This document shows, one piece after another, positions 11,862 through 25,086 of a stretch of 64,000 nt of DNA. Position 1 is the stretch's first letter. Every line of letters begins with the position of its first letter. The position numbers and the translations under genes were made by a program. The notes under the pieces were generated by a model. The model was not told where the DNA came from. It was given only the letters and a program-made list of their open reading frames with translations, and made no database searches. The stretch is from assembly GCF_031143425.1 (NCBI RefSeq), contig NC_090444.1, positions 1,532,444,782 to 1,532,508,781 of the forward strand, written 5' to 3'. The DNA comes from Pleurodeles waltl. Taxonomy: Eukaryota; Chordata; Amphibia; Caudata; Salamandridae.

Positions 11862-14543
11862 GGCCAAAATCTAACGGTAGGCACTTTGCAAAAAACACCT
11901 CTGTTTTCTGTCAAAAAATGTGATGTGTCCACATTGAGTTTTGGGGCATTTTCTGTCGCAGGCGCTAGGCCTACCCACACAAGTGAGGAATCATTTTTAT
12001 CGGGAGACTTGGGGGAACGCTGGATGGAAGGAAATTTGTGGCTCCTTTCAGATTCCAGAACTTTCTGTCACCGAAATGTGAGGAAAAGGTTTTTTATAGC
12101 CAAATTTTGAGGTTTGCCAAGGATTCTGGGTAACAGAACTTGGTCAGAGCCCCACAAGTCACCCCATCTTGGTTTCCCCTAGGTCTCTACTTTTTCAAAA
12201 ATGCACAGGTTCGGTAGGTTTCCCTAGGTGCCGGCTGAGCGAGAGGCCAAAATCTAACAGTAGGCACTTTTCAAAAAACACCTCTGTTTTCTGTCAAAAA
12301 ATGTGATGTGTCCACGTTGTGTTTTGGGGCATTTCCTGTCACAGGCACTAGGCCTACCCACACAAGTGAGGTATCATTTTTATCGGAAGACTTGGGAGAA
12401 TGCTGGGTGGAAGGAAATTTGTGGCTCCTCTCACATTCCAGAACTTTCTGTCACCGAAATGTGAGGAAAACGTGTTTTGTTAGCCAAATTTTTTGGGTTG
12501 CAAAGGATTCTGGGTAACAGAACCTGGTCAGAGCCCCACAAGTCACCCCATCTTGGATTCCCCTAGGTCTCTAGTTTTAAAAAATGCACAGGTTTGGTAG
12601 GTTTCCCTAGGTGCCGGCTGAGCTAGAGGCCAAAATCTACAGGTAGGCACTTTGCAAAAAACACCTCTGTTTTCTGTCAAAAAATGTGATGTGTCCACAT
12701 TGTGTTTTGGGGAATTTCCTGTCGCAGGCGCTAGGCCTACCCACACAAGTGAGGTATCATTTTTATCGGAAGACTTGGTAGAACGCTGGGTGGAAGGAAA
12801 TTTGTGGCTCCTCTCAGATTCCAGAACTTTCTGTCACCAAAATGTGAGGAAAACGTGTTTTGTTAGCCAAATTTTTAGGGTTGCAAAGGGTTCTGGGTAA
12901 CAGAACCTGGTCAGAGCCCCACAAGTCACCCCATCTTGGATTCCCCTAGGTCTCTAGTTTTAAAAAATGCACAGGTTTGGTAGGTTTCCCTAGGTGCCGG
13001 CTGAGCTAGAGGCCAAAATCTACAGGTAGGCACTTTGCAAAAAACACCTCTGTTTTTTGTAAAAAAAAATGTGATGTGTCCACGTTGTGTTTTGAGCCAT
13101 TTCCTGTTGCGGGCGCTATGCCTACCCACACAAGTGAGGTATAAATTTTATCGGGAGACTTGGGGGAACGCTGGGTGGAAGGAAATTTGTGGCTCCTCTC
13201 AGATTCCAGAACTTTCAGTCACCGAAATGTGAGGAAAACGTGTTTTTTTAGCCACATTTTGAGGTTTGCAAAAGATTCTGGGTAACAGAACCTGGTCAGA
13301 TCCCCACAAGTCACCCCGTCTTGTATTCCCCTAGCTCTATAGTTTTAAAAAATGCACAGGTTTGTTAGGTTTCCCTAGGTGCTGGCTGAGCTAGAGGCCA
13401 AAATCCTCAGGTAGGCACTTTGCAAAAAACACCTCTGTTTTCTGTAAAAAAAATTGCTGTATCCACGTTGTGTTTTGGGGCATTTCCTATCGCAGGCGCT
13501 AGGCCTACCAACACAAGTGAGGTATCATTTTTATCGGAAGACTTGGGAGAACGCTGGGTGGAAGGAAATTTGTGGCTCCTCTCAGATTCCAGAACTTTCT
13601 GTCACCGAAATGTGAGGAAAACGTGTTTTGTTAGCCAAATTTTGAGGGTTGCAAAGGATTCTGGGTAACAGAACCTGGTCAGAGCCCCACAAGTCACCCC
13701 ATCTTGGATTACCCTAGGTCGCTAGTTTTCAAAAATGCACAGGTTCGGTAGGTTTCCCTAGGTGCCGGCTGAGCTAGATGCCAAAATCTAACGGTAGGCA
13801 CTTTGCAAAAAACACCTCTGTTTTCTGTCAAAAAATGTGATGTGTCCACACTGTGTTTTGGGGCATTTCCTGTCGCAGGCGCTAGGCCTACCCACAGAAG
13901 TGAGGTATCATTTTTATCGGGAAATTTGGGGGAACGCTGGATGGAATTAAATTTGTGGCTCCTCTCAGATTCCAGAACTTTCTGTCACCGAAATGTGAGG
14001 AAAACGTGTTTTGTTAGCCAAATTTTGAGGGTTGCAAAGGATTCTGGGTAACAGAACCTGGTCAGAGCCCCACAAGTCACCCCATCTTGGATTCCCCTAG
14101 GTCTCTAGTTTTAAAAAATGCACAGGTTTGGTAGCTTTCCCTAGGTGCCGGCTGAGCTAGAGGCCAAAATCCACAGGTGGCACTTTGCAAAAAACACCTC
14201 TGTTTTCTGTCAAAAAAATGTGATGTGTCCACGTTGTGTTTTGAGCCATTTCCTGTTGCGGGCGCTATGCCTACCCACACAAGTGAGGTACCATTTTTAT
14301 TGGGAGACTTGGGGGAACGCTGGGTGGAAGGAAATTTGTGGCTCCTCTCAGATTCCAGAACTTTCTGTCACCGAAATGTGAGGAAAACGTGTTTTTTAGC
14401 CAAATTTTGAGGTTTGCAAAGGATTCTGGGTAACAGAACTTGGTCAGAGCCCCACAAGTCACCCCATCTTGGATTCCTCTAGGTCTCTAGTTTTCCAAAA
14501 TGCACAGGTTTGGTAGGTTTCCCTAGGTGCCGGCTGAGCTAGA
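11862..14543 (+). repeat. Seven-unit HOR, copy 1 (B-C-N-K-D-F-A, 2682 bp)
   Basis: Unit starts: 11862 (B), 12245 (C), 12628 (N, 'ggggaatttcc' and 'gaagacttggta'), 13011 (K), 13396 (D), 13779 (F), 14162 (A, lacking one A: 'ccacaggtggc'). The same seven types in the same order occur at 16075-18756, offset 4213. Shared private variants include 'gcctaccaacacaag' in D, 'ccacactgtg' in F and 'ggtagctttccc' at the F/A junction. The first B differs slightly between copies ('aaaaggttttttatagcc' versus 'aaatggtttttttt'). Confidence 0.88.
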
Positions 14544-16074
14544 GGCCAAAATCTAACGGTAGGCACTTTGCAAAAAACACCTCTGTTTTCTGTCAAAAAA
14601 TGTGATGTGTCCACATTGAGTTTTGGGGCATTTTCTGTCGCAGGCGCTAGGCCTACCCACACAAGTGAGGAATCATTTTTATCGGGAGACTTGGGGGAAC
14701 GCTGGATGGAAGGAAATTTGTGGCTCCTTTCAGATTCCAGAACTTTCTGTCACCGAAATGTGAGGAAATGGTTTTTTTTAGCCAAATTTTGAGGTTTGCC
14801 AAGGATTCTGGGTAACAGAACTTGGTCAGAGCCCCACAAGTCACCCCATCTTGGTTTCCCCTAGGTCTCAACTTTTTCAAAAATGCACAGGTTCGGTAGG
14901 TTTCCCTAGGTGCCGGCTGAGCGAGAGGCCAAAATCTAACAGTAGGCACTTTTCAAAAAACACCTCTGTTTTCTGTCAAAAAATGTGATGTGTCCACGTT
15001 GTGTTTTGGGGCATTTCCTGTCACAGGCACTAGGCCTACCCACACAAGTGAGGTATCATTTTTATCGGAAGACTTGGGAGAATGCTGGGTGGAAGGAAAT
15101 TTGTGGCTCCTCTCACATTCCAGAACTTTCTGTCACCGAAATGTGAGGAAAACGTGTTTTGTTAGCCAAATTTTTTGGGTTGCAAAGGATTCTGGGTAAC
15201 AGAACCTGGTCAGAGCCCCACAAGTCACCCCATCTTGGATTCCCCTAGGTCTCTAGTTTTAAAAAATGCACAGGTTTGGTAGGTTTCCCTAGGTGCCGGC
15301 TGAGCTAGAGGCCAAAATCTACAGGTAGGCACTTTGCAAAAAACACCTCTGTTTTCTGTCAAAAAATGTGATGTGTCCACATTGTGTTTTGGGGAATTTC
15401 CTGTCGCAGGCGCTAGGCCTACCCACACAAGTGAGGTATCATTTTTATCGGAAGACTTGGTAGAACGCTGGGTGGAAGGAAATTTGTGGCTCCTCTCAGA
15501 TTCCAGAACTTTCTGTCACCGAAATGTGAGGAAAACGTGTTTTGTTAGCCAAATTTTGAGGGTTGCAAAGGATTCTGGGTAACAGAACCTGGTCAGAGCC
15601 CCACAAGTCACCCCATCTTGGATTCCCCTAGGTCTCTAGTTTTAAAAAATGCACAGGTTTGGTAGCTTTCCCTAGGTGCCGGCTGAGCTAGAGGCCAAAA
15701 TCCACAGGTGGCACTTTGCAAAAAACACCTCTGTTTTCTGTCAAAAAAATGTGATGTGTCCACGTTGTGTTTTGAGCCATTTCCTGTTGCGGGCGCTATG
15801 CCTACCCACACAAGTGAGGTACCATTTTTATTGGGAGACTTGGGGGAACGCTGGGTGGAAGGAAATTTGTGGCTCCTCTCAGATTCCAGAACTTTCTGTC
15901 ACCGAAATGTGAGGAAAACGTGTTTTTTAGCCAAATTTTGAGGTTTGCAAAGGATTCTGGGTAACAGAACTTGGTCAGAGCCCCACAAGTCACCCCATCT
16001 TGGATTCCTCTAGGTCTCTAGTTTTCCAAAATGCACAGGTTTGGTAGGTTTCCCTAGGTGCCGGCTGAGCTAGA
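14544..16074 (+). repeat. Shortened HOR (B-C-N/F-A, 1531 bp), a three-unit deletion derivative
   Basis: Unit starts: 14544 (B), 14927 (C), 15310 (N/F hybrid), 15693 (A). It matches the flanking 7-unit HORs but lacks K, D and most of F. The unit at 15310 is N-like at its 5' end ('ggggaatttcc', 'gaagacttggta', 'ggtggaaggaaat') and F-like at its 3' end ('caccgaaatg', 'ttttgagggttgc', 'ggtagctttccc'). True N units instead have 'caccaaaatg' and 'aaatttttaggg'. The exchange point therefore lies between about 15478 and 15519. The loss is three units (about 1151 bp). Confidence 0.87.
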
Positions 16075-18756
16075 GGCCAAAATCTAACGGTAGGCACTTT
16101 GCAAAAAACACCTCTGTTTTCTGTCAAAAAATGTGATGTGTCCACATTGAGTTTTGGGGCATTTTCTGTCGCAGGCGCTAGGCCTACCCACACAAGTGAG
16201 GAATCATTTTTATCGGGAGACTTGGGGGAACGCTGGATGGAAGGAAATTTGTGGCTCCTTTCAGATTCCAGAACTTTCTGTCACCGAAATGTGAGGAAAT
16301 GGTTTTTTTTAGCCAAATTTTGAGGTTTGCCAAGGATTCTGGGTAACAGAACTTGGTCAGAGCCCCACAAGTCACCCCATCTTGGTTTCCCCTAGGTCTC
16401 AACTTTTTCAAAAATGCACAGGTTCGGTAGGTTTCCCTAGGTGCCGGCTGAGCGAGAGGCCAAAATCTAACAGTAGGCACTTTTCAAAAAACACCTCTGT
16501 TTTCTGTCAAAAAATGTGATGTGTCCACGTTGTGTTTTGGGGCATTTCCTGTCACAGGCACTAGGCCTACCCACACAAGTGAGGTATCATTTTTATCGGA
16601 AGACTTGGGAGAATGCTGGGTGGAAGGAAATTTGTGGCTCCTCTCACATTCCAGAACTTTCTGTCACCGAAATGTGAGGAAAACGTGTTTTGTTAGCCAA
16701 ATTTTTTGGGTTGCAAAGGATTCTGGGTAACAGAACCTGGTCAGAGCCCCACAAGTCACCCCATCTTGGATTCCCCTAGGTCTCTAGTTTTAAAAAATGC
16801 ACAGGTTTGGTAGGTTTCCCTAGGTGCCGGCTGAGCTAGAGGCCAAAATCTACAGGTAGGCACTTTGCAAAAAACACCTCTGTTTTCTGTCAAAAAATGT
16901 GATGTGTCCACATTGTGTTTTGGGGAATTTCCTGTCGCAGGCGCTAGGCCTACCCACACAAGTGAGGTATCATTTTTATCGGAAGACTTGGTAGAACGCT
17001 GGGTGGAAGGAAATTTGTGGCTCCTCTCAGATTCCAGAACTTTCTGTCACCAAAATGTGAGGAAAACGTGTTTTGTTAGCCAAATTTTTAGGACTGCAAA
17101 GGGTTCTGGGTAACAGAACCTGGTCAGAGCCCCACAAGTCACCCCATCTTGGATTCCCCTAGGTCTCTAGTTTTAAAAAATGCACAGGTTTGGTAGGTTT
17201 CCCTAGGTGCCGGCTGAGCTAGAGGCCAAAATCTACAGGTAGGCACTTTGCAAAAAACACCTCTGTTTTTTGTAAAAAAAAATGTGATGTGTCCACGTTG
17301 TGTTTTGAGCCATTTCCTGTTGCGGGCGCTATGCCTACCCACACAAGTGAGGTATAAATTTTATCGGGAGACTTGGGGGAACGCTGGGTGGAAGGAAATT
17401 TGTGGCTCCTCTCAGATTCCAGAACTTTCAGTCACCGAAATGTGAGGAAAACGTGTTTTTTTAGCCACATTTTGAGGTTTGCAAAAGATTCTGGGTAACA
17501 GAACCTGGTCAGATCCCCACAAGTCACCCCGTCTTGTATTCCCCTAGCTCTATAGTTTTAAAAAATGCACAGGTTTGTTAGGTTTCCCTAGGTGCTGGCT
17601 GAGCTAGAGGCCAAAATCCTCAGGTAGGCACTTTGCAAAAAACACCTCTGTTTTCTGTAAAAAAAATTGCTGTATCCACGTTGTGTTTTGGGGCATTTCC
17701 TATCGCAGGCGCTAGGCCTACCAACACAAGTGAGGTATCATTTTTATCGGAAGACTTGGGAGAACGCTGGGTGGAAGGAAATTTGTGGCTCCTCTCAGAT
17801 TCCAGAACTTTCTGTCACCGAAATGTGAGGAAAACGTGTTTTGTTAGCCAAATTTTGAGGGTTGCAAAGGATTCTGGGTAACAGAACCTGGTCAGAGCCC
17901 CACAAGTCACCCCATCTTGGATTACCCTAGGTCGCTAGTTTTCAAAAATGCACAGGTTCGGTAGGTTTCCCTAGGTGCCGGCTGAGCTAGATGCCAAAAT
18001 CTAACGGTAGGCACTTTGCAAAAAACACCTCTGTTTTCTGTCAAAAAATGTGATGTGTCCACACTGTGTTTTGGGGCATTTCCTGTCGCAGGCGCTAGGC
18101 CTACCCACAGAAGTGAGGTATCATTTTTATCGGGAAATTTGGGGGAACGCTGGATGGAATTAAATTTGTGGCTCCTCTCAGTTTCCAGAACTTTCTGTCA
18201 CCGAAATGTGAGGAAAACGTGTTTTGTTAGCCAAATTTTGAGGGTTGCAAAGGATTCTGGGTAACAGAACCTGGTCAGAGCCCCACAAGTCACCCCATCT
18301 TGGATTCCCCTAGGTCTCTAGTTTTAAAAAATGCACAGGTTTGGTAGCTTTCCCTAGGTGCCGGCTGAGCTAGAGGCCAAAATCCACAGGTGGCACTTTG
18401 CAAAAAACACCTCTGTTTTCTGTCAAAAAAATGTGATGTGTCCACGTTGTGTTTTGAGCCATTTCCTGTTGTGGGCGCTATGCCTACCCACACAAGTGAG
18501 GTACCATTTTTATTGGGAGACTTGGGGGAACGCTCGGTGGAAGGAAATTTGTGGCTCCTCTCAGATTCCAGAACTTTCTGTCACCGAAATGTGAGGAAAA
18601 CGTGTTTTTTAGCCAAATTTTGAGGTTTGCAAAGGATTCTGGGTAACAGAACTTGGTCAGAGCCCCACAAGTCACCCCATCTTGGATTCCTCTAGGTCTC
18701 TAGTTTTCCAAAATGCACAGGTTTGGTAGGTTTCCCTACGTGCAGGCTGAGCTAGA
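16075..18756 (+). repeat. Seven-unit HOR, copy 2 (B-C-N-K-D-F-A)
   Basis: Unit starts: 16075 (B), 16458 (C), 16841 (N), 17224 (K), 17609 (D), 17992 (F), 18375 (A). Order matches 11862-14543. The B unit shares 'aggaaatggtttttttt' and 'ggtctcaactttttc' with the unit at 14544, so the first units of this copy are closer to the shortened copy than to copy 1. The last unit turns into the duplicated 6.56-kb segment at about 18526. Confidence 0.88.
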
Positions 18757-21700
18757 GTCCAAAATCTAACGGTAGGCACTTTGCAACAAACACCTCTGTT
18801 TTCTGTCAAAAAATGTGATGTGTCCACATTGTGTTTTGGGGCATTTCCTATCGCAGGCGCTAGGCCTACCCACACAAGTGAGGTATCATTTTTATCGGGA
18901 GACTTGGGGGAACGCTGGGTGGAAGGAAATTTGTGGCTACTCTCAGATTCCAGAGCTTTCTGTCACCGAAATGTGAGGAAAATGTGTTTTTTTAGCCAAA
19001 TTTTGAGGTTTGCAAAGGATTCTGGGTAACAGAACCTGGTCAGAGCCCCACAAGTCACCCTATCTTGAATTCCCCTAGATCTCCAGTTTAAAAAAATGCG
19101 CAGGTTTGGTAGGTTTCCCTAGGTGCTGGCTGAGCTAGAGGGCAAAATCTACAGGTAGGCACTTTGCAAAAAACACCTCTGTTTTCTTTAAAAAAATGTG
19201 ATGTGTCCACGTTGTTTTTTGAGCCATTTCCTGTCGCGGGCGCTATGCCTACCCACACAAGTGAGGTACCATTTTTATTGGGAGACTTGGGGGAACGCTG
19301 GGTGGAAGGAAATTTGTGGCTCCTCTCAGATTCCAGAACTTTCTGTCAACAAAATGTGAGGAAAATGTGTTTTTTAGCCAAATTTTGAGGTTTGCAAAGG
19401 ATTCTGTGTAACAGAACCTGGTCAGAGCCCCACAAGTCAACCCATCTTGGATTCCCCTAGGTCTCTAGTTTTCAAAAATGCACAGGTTAGGTAGGTTTCC
19501 CTAGGTGCTGGCTGAGCAAGATGCCAAAATCTAACGGTAGGCACTTTTAAAAAAACACCTCTGTTTTCTGTCAAAAATGTGATGTGTCCACATTGTGTTT
19601 TGGGGCATTTCCTGTCGCAGGCGCTAGGCCTACCCACACAAGTGAGGTATAATTTTTATTGGGAGACTTGGGGGAACGCTGGGTAGACGGAAATTTGTGG
19701 CTCCTCTCAGATTCCAGAACTTTCTGTCACCAAAATGTGAGGAAAACGTATTTTTTAGCCAAATTTTGAGGTTTGCAAAGGATTCTGGGTAAAAGAACCT
19801 GGTCAGAGCCCCACAAGTCACCCCATCTTGGATTCCCTTAGGTCTCTAGTTTTAAAAAATGCACAGGTTAGGTATGTTTCCCTAGGTGCCGGCTGAGCTA
19901 GATGCCAAAATCTAATGGTAGGCACTTTGCAAAAAACACCTCTGTTTTCTGTCAAAAATGTGATGTGTCCACATTGTGTTTTGGGGCATTTCCTGTCGCA
20001 GGCGCTAGTCCTACCTACACAAGTGAGGTATAATTTTTATCAGGAGACTTGGGGGAACGCTGGGTGGAAGGAAATTTGTGCCTCCTCTCAGATTCCAGAA
20101 CTTTCTGTCACCGAAATGTGAGGAAAACGTGTTTTTTAGCCAAATTTTGACGTTTGCAAAGGATTCTGGGTAACAGAACTTGGTCAGAGCCCCACAAGTA
20201 ACCCCATCTTGTATTCCCCTAGGTCTCTAGTTTTAAAAAATGCACAGGTTTGGCAGGTTTCCCTAGGTGCTGGCTGAGCTAGAGGCCAAAATCTACATGT
20301 AGGCACTTTGCAAAAAACACCTCTGTTTTCCGTAAAAAAATGTGATGTGTCCACGTTGTGTTTTGGGGCATTTCCTATCGCAGGCGCTAGGCCTACCCGC
20401 ACAAGTGAGGTATCATTTTTATCGGGAGACATGGGGGAACGCTGGGTGGAAGGAAACTTGTGGCTCCTCTCAGATTCCAGAACTTTCTGTCACCGAAATG
20501 TGAGGAAAACGTGTTTTTTAGCCAAATTTTGAGGTTTGCAAAGGATTCTGGGTAACAGAACTTGGTCAGAGCCCCACAAGTCGCCCCATCTTGGATTCCC
20601 CTAGGTCTCTAGTTTCCAAAAATGCACAGGTTCGGCAGGTTTCCCTAGGTGCCGGCTGAGCTAGAGGCCAAAATCTAACAGTAGGCACTTTGCAAAAAAT
20701 ACCTCTGTTTTCTGACAAAAAATGTGATATGCCCACATTGTGTTTTGGGGCATTTCCTGTCGCAGGCGATAGGCCTACCCACACAAGTGAGGTATCATTT
20801 TTATCGGGAGACTTGGGGGAATGCTGGGTGGAACGAAATTTGTGGCTCCCCTCAGATTCCAGAACTTTCTGTCACCGAAATGTGAGGAAAAGGTGTTTTT
20901 TAGCCAAATTTTGAGGTTTGCAAAGGATTCTGGGTAACAGAACTTGGTCAGAGCCCCACAAGTCGCCCCATCTTGGATTCCCCTAGGTCTCTAGTTTTAA
21001 AAAATGCACAGGTTCGGTAGGTTTCCCTAGGTGCCGGCTGAGCTAGAGGCCAAAATCTAACGGTAGGCACTTTGCAAAAAACACCTCTGTTTTCTGTCAA
21101 AAAATGTGATGTGTCCACATTGAGTTTTGGGGCATTTTCTGTCGCAGGCGCTAGGCCTACCCACACAATTGAGGTATCATTTTTATCGGGAGACTTGGGG
21201 GAACGCTGGATGGAAGGAAATTTGTGGCTCCTTTCAGTTTCCAGAACTTTCTGTCCCCGAAATGTGAGGAAAAGGTGTTTTTTAGCCAAATTTTGAGGTT
21301 TGCCAAGGATTCTGGGTAACAGAACTTGGTCAGAGCCCCACAAGTCACCCTATCTTGGATTCCCCTAGGTCTCTACTTTTTCAAAAATGCACAGGTTCGG
21401 TAGGTTTCCCTAGGTGCCGGCTGAGCGAGAGGCCAAAATCTAATAGTAGGCACTTTTCAAAAAACACCTCTGTTTTCTGTAAAAAAATGTGATGTGTCCA
21501 CGTTGTGTTTTGGGGCATTTCCTGTCACAGGCACTAGGCCTACCCACACAAGTGAGGTATCATTTTTATCGGAAGACTTGGGAGAATGCTGGGTGGAAGG
21601 AAATTTGTGGCTCCTCTCACATTTCAGAACTTTCTGTCACCGAAATGTGAGGAAAACGTGTTTTGTTAGCCAAATTTTTTGGGTTGCAAAGGATTCTGGG

Positions 21701-24700
21701 TAACAGAACCTGGTCAGAGTCCCACAAGTCACCCCATCTTGGATTCCCCTAGGTCTCTAGTTTTAAAAAATGCACAGGTTTGGTAGGTTTCCCTAGGTGC
21801 CGGCTGAGCTAGAGGCCAAAATCTACAGGTAGGCACTTTGCAAAAAACACCTCTGTTTTCTGTAAAAAAAATGTGATGTGTCCACATTGAGTTTTGAGCT
21901 ATTTCCTGTTGCGGGCGCTATGCCTACCCACACAAGTGAGGTACCATTTTTATTGGGAGACTTGGGGGAACACTGGGTGGAAGGAAATTTGTGGCTCCTC
22001 TCAGATTCCAGAACTTTCTGTCACCGAAATGTGAGGAAAACGTGTTTTTTTAGCCACATTTTGAGGTTTGCCAAGGATTCTGGGTAACAGAACTTGGTCA
22101 GAGCCCCACAAGTCACCCCATCTTGGATTCCCCTAGGTCTCTACTTTTTCAAAAATGCACAGGTTCGGTAGGTTTCCCTAGGTGCCGGCTGAGCGAGAGG
22201 CCAAAATCTAATAGTAGGCACTTTTCAAAAAACACCTCTGTTTTCTGTCAAAAAATGTGATGTGTCCACGTTGTGTTTTGGGGCATTTCCTGTCACAGGC
22301 ACTAGGCCTACCCACACAAGTGAGGTATCATTTTTATCGGAAGACTTGGGAGAATGCTGGGTGGAAGGAAATTTGTAGCTCCTCTCACATTTCAGAACTT
22401 TCTGTCACCGAAATGTGAGGAAAACGTGTTTTGTTAGCCAAATTTTTTGGGTTGCAAAGGATTCTGGGTAACAGAACCTGGTCAGAGCCCCACAAGTCAC
22501 CCCATCTTGGATTCCCCTAGGTCTCTAGTTTTAAAAAATGCACAGGTTTGGTAGGTTTCCCTAGGTGCCGGCTGAGCTAGAGGCCAAAATCTACAGGTAG
22601 GCACTTTGCAAAAAACACCTCTGTTTTCTGTAAAAAAAATGTGATGTGTCCACATTGAGTTTTGAGCTATTTCCTGTTGCGGGCGCTATGCCTACCCACA
22701 CAAGTGAGGTACCATTTTTATTGGGAGACTTGGGGGAACACTGGGTGGAAGGAAATTTGTGGCTCCTCTCAGATTCCAGAACTTTCTGTCACCGAAATGT
22801 GAGGAAAACGTGTTTTTTTAGCCACATTTTGAGGTTTGCAAAAGATTCTGGGTAACAGAACCTGGTCAGATCCCCACAAGTCACCCCGTCTTGTATTCCC
22901 CTAGCTCTATAGTTTTCAAAAATGCACAGGTTTGTTAGGTTTCCCTAGGTGCTGGCTGAGCTAGAGGCCAAAATCCTCAGGTAGGCACTTTGCAAAAAAC
23001 ACCTCTGTTTTCTGTAAAAAAAATTGCTGTATCCACGTTGTGTTTTGGGGCATTTCCTATCGCAGGCGCTAGGCCTACCCACACAAGTGAGGTATCATTT
23101 TTATCAGAAGACTTGGGAGAACGCTGGGTGGAAGGAAATTTGTGGCTCCTCTCAGATTCCAGAACTTTCTGTCACCGAAATGTGAGGAAAACGTGTTTTG
23201 TTAGCCAAATTTTGAGGGTTGCAAAGGATTCTGGGTAACAGAACCTGGTCAGAGCCCCACAAGTCACCCCATCTTGGATTCCCCTAGGTCTCTAGTTTTA
23301 AAAAATGCATAGGTTCGGTAGGTTTCCCTAGGTGCCGGCTGAGCTAGAGGCCAAAATCTAACGGTAGGCACTTTGCAAAAAACACCTCTGTTTTCTGTCA
23401 AAAAATGTGATGTGTCCACATTGGGTTTTGGGGCATTTCCTGTCGCAGGCGCTAGGCCTACCCACAGAAGTGAGGTATCATTTTTATCGGGAAATTTGGG
23501 GGAACGCTGGATGGAATTAAATTTGTGGCTCCTCTCAGATTCCAGAACTTTCTGTCACCGAAATGTGAGGAAAACGTGTTTTGTTAGCCAAATTTTGAGG
23601 GTTGCAAAGGATTCTGGGTAACAGAACCTGGTCAGAGCCCCACAAGTCACCCCATCTTGGATTCCCCTAGGTCTCTAGTTTTAAAAAATGCACAGGTTTG
23701 GTAGGTTTCCCTAGGTGCCGGCTGAGCTAGAGGCCAAAATCTACAGGTAGGCACTTTGCAAAAAACACCTCTGTTTTCTGTCAAAAAAATGTGATGTGTC
23801 CACGTTGTGTTTTGAGCCATTTCCTGTTGCGGGCGCTATGCCTACCCACACAAGTGAGGTACCATTTTTATTGGGAGACTTGGGGGAACACTGGGTGGAA
23901 AGAAATTTGTGGCTCCTCTCAGATTGCAGAACTTTCTGTCACCGAAATATGAGGAAAACGTGTATTTTAGCCAAATTTTGAGGTTTGCAAAGGATTCTGG
24001 GTAACAGAAATTGCTCAGAGCCCCACAAGTCACCCCATCTTGGATTCCCCTAGGTCTCTAGTTTTCAAAAATGAACAGGTTCAGTATTTTTCCCTAGGTG
24101 CCGGCTGAGCTAGAGGCCAAAATCTACAGGTAGGCACTTTGCAAAAAACACCTCTGTTTTCTGTCAAAAAATGTGATGTGTCCACATTGTGTTTTGGGGC
24201 ATTTCCTGTCGCAGACGCTAGGCCTACCCATACAAGTGAGGTATCATTTTTATCGGGAGACTTGGGGGAATGCTGGGTGGAACGAAATTTGTGGCTCCTT
24301 CCAGATTCCAGAACTTTCTGTCACCGAAATGTGAGGAAAATGTGTTTTTTTAGCCAAATTTTGAGGTTTGCAAAGGATTCTGGGTAACAGAACTTGGTCA
24401 GAGCCCCACAAGTCGCCCCATCTTGGATTCCCCTAGGTCTCTAGTTTTCAAAAATGCACAGGTTCGGCAGGTTTCCCTAGGTGCCGGCTGAGCTAGAGGC
24501 CAAAATCTAACAGTAGGCACTTTGCAAAAAATACCTCTGTTTTCTGACAAAAAATGTGATGTGTCCATGTTGTGTTTTGGGGCATTTCCTGTCGCAGGCG
24601 ATAGGCCTACCCACACAAGTGAGGTATCATTTTTATCGGGAGACTTGGGGGAATGCTGGGTGGAACGAAATTTGTGGCTCCTCTCAGATTCCAGAACTTT

Positions 24701-25086
24701 CTGTCACCGAAATGTGAGGAAAATGTGTTTTTTTAGCCAAATTTTGAGGTTTGCAAAGGATTCTGGGTAACAGAACTTGGTCAGAGCCCCACAAGTCGCC
24801 CCATCTTGGATTCCCCTAGATCTCTAGTTTTCAAAAATGCACAGGTTCGGTAGGTTTCCCTAGGTGCCGGCTGAGCTAGAGGCCAATATCTAACGGTAGG
24901 CACTTTGCAAAAAACACCTCTGTTTTCTGTCAAAAAATGTGATGTGTCCACATTGAGTTTTGGGGCATTTTCTGTCGCAGGCGCTAGGCCTACCCACACA
25001 AGTGAGGAATCATTTTTATCGGGAGACTTGGGGGAACGCTGGATGGAAGGAAATTTGTGGCTCCTTTCAGATTCCAGAACTTTCTG
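18526..25086 (+). repeat. 6.56-kb segment, copy 2
   Basis: Unit starts: 18757, 19140, 19522, 19903, 20284, 20666 (E), 21048 (B), 21431 (C), 21814 (A), 22199 (C), 22582 (A), 22966 (D), 23349 (F), 23732 (A), 24115 (E-like), 24498 (E), 24881 (B). This is the partner of 3976-10536. The left edge lies inside the A unit at 18375: its 5' part is A ('gagccattt', 'tattggg') while its 3' part carries the 'cctctaggtctctagttttcc' end shared with 4120-4165. The right edge is where 'ctttctgttactg' replaces 'ctttctgtcaccg' at about 25086. Confidence 0.88.
21431..22965 (+). repeat. C-A two-unit HOR, second location
   Basis: Units at 21431 (C), 21814 (A), 22199 (C) and 22582 (A) repeat the 6881-8415 block at offset 14550. 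The dimer was therefore formed before the 6.56-kb duplication. Confidence 0.8.

Noticed and set aside
20948..21343. Longest open frame, 131 codons on the minus strand
   Set aside because: It only joins two repeat shadows because the usual intervening stop is absent here. The near-identical duplicate at 6398-6793 gives a much shorter frame, its reading interrupted by a single base change (tctgtcta versus tctgtcaa).
3976..25086. Assembly duplication as the explanation for the long near-identical copies
   Set aside because: The copies differ by scattered bases and an indel, and their flanks differ, which favours real duplication. It cannot be excluded without reads, so it is kept as a caveat rather than a finding.
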